Source: Agrypnia vestita (Eukaryota; Arthropoda; Insecta; Trichoptera; Phryganeidae). From it: a DNA stretch of 64,000 nucleotides. Positions 28,501 to 40,500 of this stretch are shown here, piece after piece. The DNA lies in NCBI GenBank assembly GCA_016648135.1, contig JADDOH010005151.1, forward strand, positions 1 to 64,000, read 5' to 3'. A program made the position numbers and the translations under genes. Position 1 is the stretch's first letter. Every line of letters begins with the position of its first letter. The notes under the pieces were generated by a model. It was not told the origin of the DNA and searched no databases. It saw only the letters and a list, made by a program, of their open reading frames with translations.

Positions 28501-31500
28501 CGACCCACCCTCCAGAGGCTGTGGGAGATCAAGGTCACTCAGATCCCCTTCGGCCAGCGCGCCCCTGCCGACTGCCTGCAGTACTACACCACGGGGTCTG
28601 GTATATACATTATTATACTATTTTAGTTTATTTTTGATTGGTTCACAAACAATGAAAAACAATATGATATAGGTAATACAGAAATAATTCAATAAGTTTA
28701 AATGCTTGCACTTAAATGTGAACACATAGAAATAGAAAGTAAAGGCTAAAACATACACAAGAAAGAACAGAAAAAAGTGATTTTATAGAGTAAGTTTAAA
28801 CAGAGTGAGATTGAACAAAGAGACTAAACAGCTGATTTCTCAAGTTTGGTAAGATCATTTATACAATTCCAATTCCAATATCGATGCTAGTGATTCTGAA
28901 TCTTCCCACGTGTGTTATAACTTGACGTATGTCTGGTTATAATTGGTATATTTGGCTTTGTATACGTTTGAAGACTCACGCATAATGCGCAGGTTTGGCT
29001 TCTATTCTAATGCACAGGAACCAATTATCAGGGCTGGTGATTTCGATGCTCGTCATCATGGATCAAAAAATCAACGAATAAAACGAAATCATGGAGTTCT
29101 TACCATGCAATTCAATATGTACACCAAAAAACTAATATAAAAAAAGAAAAGAAATGTTCTTAAGTATTCATTGCTACTATTAAACATAAATATAGGGTAA
29201 TATTGATACTTTTTGTGTAATCGGACGCGGCTGAGTAGGTAAAAATGCCAAAACAGCTCCAAAACCTCGGTTGTTCATTTAATTTAATGTTTTTTTATTC
29301 AAAACAGAAACCGCTTTACGTGATCGTTAATTTAGTGTTTGAATCATGTTCCAATAGGTATTCTTAGTTTGTTTAAAGAATGAGATGGTTTGAGTGGTAA
29401 CTGATGGTGAGGAAATTTTATGAGGCGAGTGTTGAAGGTAACAGAAACAGAGGGCGTACGCGGTGAATCTGGCATGACTAGATAAATCAAATATCGGAGG
29501 ATGGCTCTGTTAGAAGCTTCAATAACCGAAGAGCTTGTATGAGAATATGTATGACAGCGGATGAGGCAAACTTGATGTGCTAGGCGTTCTACTCTCTCTG
29601 TCTAACACTCCTCTGAGAAACGGCATGATAGTTAGTTAGCCGTATTTTTCCCTTTTTTCTGATAAATTGTAATTTAAAATTGGAAAAGAGTTTTCACAGA
29701 AACGCTGGCCGTGGCCGCTATGGGCCCAATCTGATTGGTCTTCTTCCAGGGATCGTGCAGAGCTTCAACTTCGCGGAGAACGGGCGCCACCTGGCGAACC
29801 AGGACTACCGGGCGTGCGTGCGCCAAGCGCGGGGCATGTGCTCCATCGCCTACGAGCCGTGCGACGAGGACAGCTTCAGGATCGGTCCGAGCGTGGTGCA
29901 GAGCACGCAGTACGCCATGGGTAGGTATCATCTCTCGCAGACATAAACAGTTTTTATGTCTCATTTTAGGCTCATTATCGTTAGGGATCCAGAAAAGTTC
30001 CAGAACGTGCGAATGGTAATGACCGAGAACAATGTAGGTTTTAATTGGGATACCAAAGGTGTGAAGACAGATGGCACTTATTTAAGTCACCTAAGGTTTG
30101 CTGCCGACATAGTAGTTGTGAGTGAAAACATCAAAGAACTAAGTATTATGATAAAAAAACTACACAAGGCTTCGAGTAAAATTAGTCTTAATATGAATAT
30201 ATATGAAGAAAACAAACATTTTGAGTTCAGAAGACAAAATCATCACAATCAATAACAATAATATTGAAATAGTAGATATGGGTAATATATATATATATAG
30301 TATATGGGTAAAATAGTAGACCTGGGTCACAAGATAAAAAAAAAAAGAAAACCAAACAGCAGAATTGCCAATACAAAAAGGAATGAGCTGGGCTGCTATT
30401 GCCAAACTCAGACAAACGACAAAACAAACGACAACAAAGAGATATCAATTAGCTTAAAATGAAATGCATTTGAATCGTGCATACTGCCACTGATAAAGTA
30501 TGGAGTGGAGACGATGGTTCTTATAAAGAAAAGTGTAGAACAGCTCAATTGCACACAATGATCCATGGAGAGATCCAAGTTTGGCGTAAACCTAAGAGAT
30601 TAGGCGCAGAACTAGAGAAGTGGATATCTTGGCTCGTGTAGCGAAGCTAAAATGGCAACGTGCAGGACATATTTCAAGGCAAGATGCTACAAGATGGACT
30701 CCCAGAGTTCTGAAATGGAGACCTTGGGAAAATAAAAGAGGCGTCGGAAGACCTCAAAAGAGATGGGCCGATGATATAGCCGCTGTGGGGCGAAGAAATG
30801 GCTACAACTAGCAAATAACAAGGAAGGATATGGGTATGGAAGAGGTCTATACAGAGCAGTGGAGAGATGAAGGCTGGGGAAGAAGAAGAAGAAGATCGTT
30901 AAAAACATAGTTCATAGATTTAGAATATTTTTAGAGGGGTTCTCCCAAATTAAATGACAGGCCGTCAGGCGTAAGTCCCATCGGTGTGCCTGCGCATCTG
31001 TGTGTGTGAAGCAATAATGCGCATATCGCTTACGCATGCTCACTACTACACCAAATATATCGATTAAGTAAGCTATTCCAAATAATATATTTAAGTTGAT
31101 GAATTTGTAAAATGCGAAGACGAGTATCAAGTATTCCATAAACGAGTGATTAATGAAAGATATTGTGAAATAAATTATGTATCTCCAGTTAAATTAGTGT
31201 CCAGCAATTTAAATTAAATAATAAAACTTTAATTGGCATTAATTTCAAGTGACAGAATGGAATCACTAAAACATTGTTTACTCCAGAGCATTGCAATGAA
31301 CTTAAAATTGAATACAACAGTCATTATTAGTTTATGTAATCCGAAACACAAAAATAATAAAGTGTAGGTACGTTGTACGTAAATATCTAATTTAAATTAA
31401 ATAATTGATAACAAACTTTCAATTGTGTTCATTTAATCTATATTTATATTCAAATCTAGCAATAACAAAGCATTGCCGAGTTCAGTAAGTTAGTTAATAG

Positions 31501-34500
31501 TAAAGAGTGGTATTTAGTGTGTATATATTGGATTTTTTTTGGATTACACTAGTTGGTGTGGCGGTTTGCAATAAATAAAATGCGGTTATTATAATTACAT
31601 AGAGGTACATTGAGATTTGTTCAAGTGCGAGAATCGTTCATTAGCGGGAATTCAAAAATTGACGAGATGTTGGAGTTGGCTGTCAGACGAGCCTTATCTC
31701 TGCCTCCAAGGCATAAAGTTGGAACATACTTATCATCAATTAAGAAATTATTAACTGACATTCATAATGATCCCTATTAGAATACAATAATTATTTTAAT
31801 TTAGTGTCTTACTGCAACTTAAGAACTCGCTATATTTTTTTATGTGCGCTTGTTGGTAAACATTCCATGTTGGGAAACAGAAGTTTCTGAGATATCTCTA
31901 CATGAGAGAGTACGGGCATTATCCTTGGCTTTACCCAACCGAGTTTCTCCAGGGTATGCTTGGCTACAATAGTTTAGAGACTAGAAGGAATGTGTATTTG
32001 ATTACACATTTTTATCGATTGTTGCGCGGTATGATCGATAATCCTGAAATTATGCAGAGCATTGGTTTGTATGTTCCTGATAATTACACTAGACATCGTC
32101 AGCATAGATTGTTTCACATTCCAATATACAGGACCAACCTGCCGATGGTTATGCCTGTTGGAAGAGCCACAGCTATGTTGAACAAAATCGCATTGGGTAT
32201 TGATATATTCCATGTGTCTGAGGGGGTTTTCCGAAGCGAGATTCTCCTACACCTTTGACCAGATTTTATGTTATTTTTAATTTATTAAATATTTTCATTT
32301 TTGATATATACTTCCTAATATGTATGCCTTAAACATTTTGTTTGTCATGTACATATTATCATGAAATAAATTGAAAAAATTGAAATTGAAATTGAACATG
32401 CACAGTGTAGATTGGTAGTACCTGCATACAAGTTTTTATATGTTTGGTTAAGAAAACGCTGCAAACTTAGTCATGGATAAATAATATTTTTGCAGGTTAT
32501 GGCGGCCCTGGTAACTTCGGTGGTGGTCCTGGTGGGTTTGGAGGATCAGGGACGGAGTTCGTCAGTGGACCAGTCGGAGAAATGGATAACGGAATGGGTG
32601 TGGGAATGGGAGAAGAAACTGGAGGAAATGGACAAATGGGAGACACACAAAACCCCGATGACGGTAAGTCACGCCAGATTAATTTAATTTTTTTTTGTTT
32701 TATTTGAGTCGTATATAAGCAAAGCCAGCAATATCCAAAAAATTGAATTATAAATTTTAAAGAAAATGTTTCCAAATCACTATTAAAAGCAAAGGCGAAA
32801 ATATCCCCTTCAATCGATCAACTGTCAAGGACGAAATGACGTCACGACAAAATGGCCGCTTCACATTTAAGTGTAAATAACAAAAGCAGCAATGTCCACT
32901 ATTTGGTAGTAAACACAGCAATATCCTTATTTAAACGTTAAAAATTTATTTATACACGTATACAAAAGGAAAACTGTGGAGGCAATTATATTTTAAAATT
33001 CATTTCCATTAAGATGTAGGCTTCATAGATTCCAGAAAAATTTCCTTGAGTAGTGACAGGTTTTTTGTATTTACCTCAGAAACACATCAGTGGGTTTTAT
33101 TGCCTTTGCTTTTGTACCCTCGTTTAATAATTTTATTTTTATGTTTTAAATAAAACGAATATTTTATATGAACCGTATATTTCACTGCGAAGCAAATCTC
33201 GACGTTTCGCTGAAGTCTTAACCGGCGCAATCAGGAGAGCGTCCTATCACGGCGGAGATGTAGGCCGAACTGATTATTTCTCCCGAGGCCGTAAATTATA
33301 TGCACTTTGTTGTGGATTCTTCACTTCTTCTATGATAGAGGTCGCCAGTGTGCAATATGTACTAATTACATCTTCGGACTTTTTTGCGATGTCTCTTAAA
33401 GATGGAATGAAAGTCTTGAGAACAGGGCGTCAAATACTTGATAGTTTGTAACTTTGTATATTTCAATGGACTTTCTCACTAATCAATCAATCAATATATA
33501 TATATATATATTTATACAGGGTTATTTGTAAAACATTAATAACCTCGCAGGACTATACTCCTGCCTTGATTATGAGTCGAAAATGTTCAAGCTATCATGA
33601 CCTAATATCAATAGTTATTGAGATATGTGACATCGAAGTTTGCATTTTTTTTTCAATATTTCTGACTTATTTTTTGTAAAACGTTGGACTATCATTACAG
33701 TAACTAATATCAAATACGAAAAATTCATTTGTTTCAATACAAGTTAAATAACATGATTAAAACCCTGAAAAAATTCCAATTGGAAAACATTCCAATTGAA
33801 ATTCGAAGGTTTTTATTTTTTTATTTGACTTGTATTAAAGGGAATGAATTTTTCATACTCGATATAAGTTACTGTAATGATAGTCCAACGTTTTACAAAA
33901 AATAATTCGGAAATATTGAAAAAAAAATGCAAACTTTGCTGTCGCATATCTCCTTAACTATTGATATTAGGTCATGATACCTTGAACATTTTCGACTCAT
34001 AATCAAGACAGGAGTATAGTCCTGCGAGGTTATTAATGTTTTCCAAATAACCCTGTATATATACACACACACATATATATATATAAAGAAACCCGTGTTT
34101 CCATATCTGCCAAGTTTTCTCCACAACCACTCAACGGTGGTTATAGTGGTGGATAGCCCTTGGTGTCACATCGAAAATATGCGAGTTTGGTGGGGGTGGC
34201 TGTGCGTGGGTGGGAGTGGGTGACGAAAATGTGCTATCTAGCACATTGTTTTGTTATGGGAAGGCCGCAAATGCTTCAGATTGTTTCAAAATAGGCGCGC
34301 TGACTGTGTCTAGAAGGTGAGTCTAGAAGGTTCCGAAAAAACCTGCTCCAGAAAGTTCTGGAAGGAGAAGGTTCTAGAAAATTCCCATTCTATAAGGTTC
34401 TAAACTGAGTGGCGGAATTTTCTTAAAAGTTCTGGAAAGAGAATGTTAATGAAGGTTCGCGAAAGTTCTATGACGATCCAAACAGTCTTCTAAAATTTCT

Positions 34501-37500
34501 GTTGATAAGGTTTTTGCCTTTGAGATTTGCTTCTCAGTGAAATGTGCGGTTCGTATACAATATCCGCTTTATTTAACACATAAATCGATTATTTAATACA
34601 TAACACGATCGTAATAATAAACTCTTTAATAATTATATTTTTGTCTGGCTCTTGTAGCTCAAATGGTTGGCGATCCCCTGGACAACCAGTCGGAAGTAAC
34701 TGGATCAGGAGACGGCCCCGTAGCCGCCTCGCGGGCTGATGAGATGAATCAAGTGAGTCCATGTTCATTTTTCTAAAGTACACGCAGTCTCAGTCTGAGC
34801 CAAAATATTAAAAAAACTAACCAAAAAAAAACAAGTTTTTATCATACTCCCTTTCCATTGAATCGGGTTTCACGCCTACTGCACGCGCCGGGGTCATTAC
34901 TTATTTGTATTGATTCCAATTTGAAAAAAACCATTAAAATTTCGAAAAATCCAAAATTATTAAATTTTTTAAACCAAAATTTGTTAGATCATTTTTATCG
35001 TCGCCACGAGTCTGCCTGCAAAGTTTCAGCTTGATTGGATCACGGAAAAAGGGTTAAATATCGATCCAAAGTTTTCCCGGCAGACAAAAAACCGTAGACC
35101 CTACGAATTAAAAGAAAGAGAGTAAAAAGTAACCCATAAAAACCAAGTTTTTACAATACTCCCTTTCTTATTTTCGGGTTTCGCGTCTACCATATGCGTT
35201 GAAATATCCATACAACTTGTATGAAAAAAACATAAAAAATTTGAAAAATTCAAAATTATACTATAATTATTAATTTTTTTAACGAAAATTTCATAGATCT
35301 TCTTGATCGTCGCCACGAGTCTGCATGCAAAGTTTCAGCTCGATTGGATCACGGGAAAAGGGTTCAAAATCGTTCCAAAGGTTTTTCTACGGCAAGCCGG
35401 CAAGCAAGCAAGCAGAGGCCACGAGTTAATATAAAGGGAGTAAAAATGCGTTTTTTGCTGATTTACATTGTACGCCAAAGCATACAGATTGGTTTTATCA
35501 AATTTTAAAAGATACCAGTTAATTTCTTGTAGCTGTTTATGTAGTTTTGTCCTTACTAAACTTTTTTATAAATCTTTTCTTGTTTCTTATTTGCTTGAAT
35601 TACAATATTAATATAACCATTTAAGATTAACATTTTTATTTAAAACTAAGTAGAACGAAAATTCGTAGAACAATGCTGAATCGCTTCCATACTTCGATTC
35701 GTCATTCGTATTTAGGAAAATACATTATTTTATTTGGATTAACAGTATTGCTTGCCCAACGTAAATTGGCGTGTGGCGAATTTTCAACTAAAACCCGCCC
35801 CGCCCGCACCCGGCGGTAACCCCTCGCCCTGTCATTCAGTTCAATTTCGTATTTGCTCTGGAGCTGTGACATCTTGATTACCAATACACACTGAATTATT
35901 ATTATTATTTTTTTTTTTATTTGTTTACGCCCATTAGGCTTTTACATAAAGAGTATAAAATAAATTTCAAAAAGCACATACATTAAAAGTTTCAGGAATA
36001 GCACCAAATCATGAGTATAAAAATTAAAAATGTAGAGTAGGTAACGAGCAGCAATGCGTATAGGCTTTTACATAAAAAAATATATCATAAAATTAAAAAG
36101 AACATACATTAAACAATATAAATTACAAGTAGCAAATTATTAAAAGTACCAGGAATAGCACCAAAACATGAGTACAGAAATTAAAAATATAAAGTACAAA
36201 GCGGCAATGTGTACGAAAAATATATATTACCCACCATTACATATTAACAGCTGAAGTCAGTAACGAAGCAGTATTGCCTCTTTAAGTGTAAACTTTACTT
36301 TCTCCAGACTGTCGACGAAAATGTCAATCATGCAACCATATTCATTACAAGGTCCCAATATTCTGTGTATCACAGAATTTGATTGATAATTGGTATTGCA
36401 ATTGTTGCGATGGAATGTGACAATTTGTCGCGTTCTATGTGTGGAAGGGATATTATAATCGATACATGCCACAAGGTCAGGGCTGTCCAACATATTGTTT
36501 ACAATTTTGTAAAGAAGAACTATATCATAAATTTTTCTTCTATCATATAATGTGAGTAAATTTAGTCTCTTCAATATGTAATTGTATTCTATGTTTTGTA
36601 TTGGTATGCTTAACTTGTAGTTAATGTATTTGAGAAATTTGCGTTGGACACGCTCAATACTGTCTATATGCCCATTATAATATGGAGACCAAACTGATGA
36701 GCAATATTCTAATTGGCTCCGGACAAGAGACATGTATAACATTTTAATACTTTCAATTGATTGAAATGGGCGTGATGTCCTTAAAATAAATCCCAGCAAT
36801 TTTAGTCCAATTATGTCCAAAACATCCAAAATAGTCCGGGATGGTGCAAGAACAATTGCCAATGAAGTATTAAAGTTTTGCGAAGCTGAAAAGCAAATAA
36901 TGGACCGATATTACCGTTTGACAGGTTGACAGATAGAGCGGCCGCCATTACTGTTTCGTTTCTTTAGTTTAGCCCGACCAGATTTCTATTAAAGGTTCTG
37001 ACACCGGTCACCGGACATTCTGTACATTATGTATTATGTAATAAATTTACACCCTGGCAACTTCTGTTACGCGACAGGGACGCCCTCACTCGCACGCCAA
37101 TTTTTACTGGAATAAGGATTGAGAGCAATTGTGACGGGAACCAACAGAAAGTACTATTTACTTAAAAATCTGTTTATTAAACAAAGGTTTACAGTGGATT
37201 GCGTGATTATAAGTATACTACTAACAAGGCAGAATATTAGAATCAAGATTATTATTGTCTACTGGATAAAATTTTCTATTAATAAAGGTGATCCAAATTT
37301 AACTGTAAATTTCAACTACAAGAAAAAAGCAGATTTTTTTGTAAAAAGTAATATTTTAATAATTTTATTTTAATACTCGTGGAAAATAATATCAGTCAAA
37401 TAGCCACTCTTTTGACCAATTTCTCTATTAATTATTTCTTAATTTTGGCCCTGTTTCATCAATAACATGGCCATGGCTCTGATATTAAATAATAAAAAAA

Positions 37501-40500
37501 ATTTCAGAGACATTATATCTTACGATATGGCACATTAATATCTCTAAATTATGGGTCTAGGAAATTTATGACGTTTGACTGTTCAAAGCATCGATGTTAG
37601 GCCAATAAATAGTCAGAATCGATAGGTAACGCAATCCATTAACTGATACTGTTTCGCCAGCTTCATTTTCAACATTTTTGAAGTGAATTTTTACAATTTC
37701 AGTGTACTATTCAAACATGAATGGATGCATTTTCACTATTGTATAGTTTTGAATAGGACCATTAATGATATTGTTTTTATTTGCAAAAAATCACATTTTA
37801 TAATGTATCAAATCCTAAAAGATACAAACATTTAATTTTTTTAATGTAACTGTTGAGTTTGAGATCATTTTTAATATATTTTCACGTCTTAAAATAAACA
37901 CTTTGATCAAAAATCACCTGCATTTGGGACTATGCAACACAACAATAATTGTATTTCTGAACTTTCTGGATTACATTCGAAAAGATAATTAATTTTTATT
38001 ATAAGAGATAATTAACACCCCTGTGTATACAAGGCATTTACATGCCCGCGAACACCCTATATCTGCATACCGGTCCTTTCAGTCCAGTTTCAGTCCTTTC
38101 CAGACTGTTCAGGAACGTTCCGGAACATTCGATAGAATTTTTTTATATCGTAGAAATCAATATATATATATACAAAGAAACCCGTGTTTCCCTACCCGCC
38201 AAGTTTTCTCCACAACCACCCACCGGTGGATATGGTGGTGGATAGCCCTTGGTGTCACATCGAAAATATGCGAGTTTGGTGGGGGTGGGTGGGAGAGGGT
38301 GACGAAAATGTGCTTTCTAGCACATTGTTTTGTTATGGGAAGGCCGCGAATGCTTCAGATTGTTTAAAATAGGCGCACCGACTGTGCCGGTGAGTCTAAA
38401 AGGTTACGGAAAAACCTGCTCTAGAAAGTTCTGGAAGGAGAAGGTTCTAGAAAATTCCCCAAAGCTCTTTAAGGTTCTAAACTGAGTGGCGGAATGTGTC
38501 GGTATGTCTAGAAGGTTCCTGTACATTCGATAAATTTCTTGAAATGAAAAAAATTTCTGGAGGGAGAATGTTCTAGAAGGTTCGCGAAAGGTACGCGTGC
38601 GAAGCCGCGCGGGCACAGCTAGTATAATAATATGTTTTCCTCGTCCAGGGTCCTTCCACCATCTACTGGAACCCCTACACGCAGTTCCTCAGCGCCTCCG
38701 CCCAGAGCGCCGGCAGCTCCGAGCTGTGGAGGTACTCCGGCTACGGGAACTACGGCCAGGGGGTGTCCAACTTCGGCAGGCAGGGCTGCAGGGACCGCAT
38801 AGTCACGCCGTGCGATGGGGATGAATTTCTGGGGGTAAGCAAACGCAACTTTCCAAAAATAAACAATAAAAACATTTTCCATACAGGGTTGTTTGGAAAA
38901 TATTAATAACCTCGCAGGACTATATTTCTGCCTTGATTGTGAGTCGAAAATGTTCAAGCTATTTTGACCTAATATCAATAGTTAAGGAGATAGCAACATC
39001 AAAGTTTGCATTTTTTTTTCTCAATATTTATGACTTATTTTTTTGTAAAACGTTGGACTATCATGACAGTAACTTGCATCAAATATGAAAAATTCATTCC
39101 CTTTAATACAAGTCAAATAAAAAAATAAAAACCTTCGAGTTCCAATTGGAAAACATTCCAATTGGATTTTTTCAGGGTTTTTATCATTTTATTTAACTTG
39201 TATTGAAACGAATGATTTTTTCGTAATCGGTATGTGTTACTGTAATGATAGTCCAACATTTTACAAAAAATAAGTCAGAAATATTGAAAAAAAAATGCAA
39301 ACTTTGATGTCGCATACCTCCATAACTATTGATATTAGGTCAAAATAGCTTGAACATTTTCGACTCATTATCAAGGCAGGAATATAGTCCAGCAAGGTTT
39401 TTAATGTTTTCCAAATAACTCTGTATATCCAGGCGTGGTATTAAATGTTATAAAGGATAGTTGTAAAACGTCGGCCAGAGGTCTTCTCCAAGGTTTTTAA
39501 CATTTTATTTAGCTTGTATTGAAACGAATGAATTTTTCGCAATCGATTTAAGTTACTGTAATGGTAGTCCAATGTTTTACAAAAAAGGCATAAATATTGA
39601 AATAAATGCAAATTTCATGTCGCATATCGTCGTAACTATTGATAGGTCACAGTTGGTTGACTTTCGACTCATAATCAAAGCAGGAATATAGTCCTTCGAG
39701 GTTATTAATGTTTTCCAAATAACCCTGTATATTGACTTTGTGTTTATTAATGACTAAATGAAATAAGTTAATTGAATAAAACTTTTTCACATTATGAACT
39801 TGAGATAAATTTTAATTACGTTTAGACTTTAGAAAAATTACAAACTAAACGGTTAAGTTCTTTTTCGGCTCGTGTGCATAGTTTCACCTTAAATCGAAAG
39901 TTCCCTTGTCTATACACCCTTCTCTCCGCGCAGTCGCAGGGGATGTCCGGAAACTTTAATTACCATTTCCGGTTTAATTACAAAGATGCAGCCTGAACTG
40001 GCAGAGAGCCAGGTGGGCTGGGCCATTTTATTTTTTATTTTGCGTAACAAAGTTGATCTACTTTGTCGCTTTCAAAAGAAGGCCAACGCAAAAAGAGCTA
40101 CTTTGGTGTAGTTTTATTTTGTTCTGAAAGGGGAGCAATCTCTACGAAAGCAGCTGGGTTTGAAAATGTTGCGACATTCAGAGATTAAAAATTAAGTGGC
40201 TTTAATTTAAACCTGTTTTTAATACATTCTAAACAGTGTGTTTCCTGCTCAAAGTACTCAATTCGTCTAGTATTTTTTTACTCCCTTTATATTAACTCGT
40301 GGCGTCTACTTGCTTGCTTGCCGGCTTGCCGTCGAAAAAACTTTGGATCGATTTTTGACCCTTTTCCCGTGATCCAATCGAGCTGAAACTTTGCAAGCAG
40401 ACTCGTGGCGACGATCAAGAAGACTTTTCAAATTTTCGTTAAATAATAATAATAATTATAGCATAATTTTTGATTTTTCAAATTTTCAATAGTTTTTTTC

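Noticed and set aside
29674..30019. Alternative frames over exon 5
   Set aside because: They are GC-bias shadows; the chosen frame alone continues across both splice sites.
32497..32775. A proline-rich minus-strand protein
   Set aside because: It is the antisense of the Gly-rich linker exon of the CUB gene.
36257..36862. A 201-codon open frame as a host gene
   Set aside because: It is the tail of a LINE polymerase fused to sequence from an older repeat; the region has a polyA tract and a target duplication.
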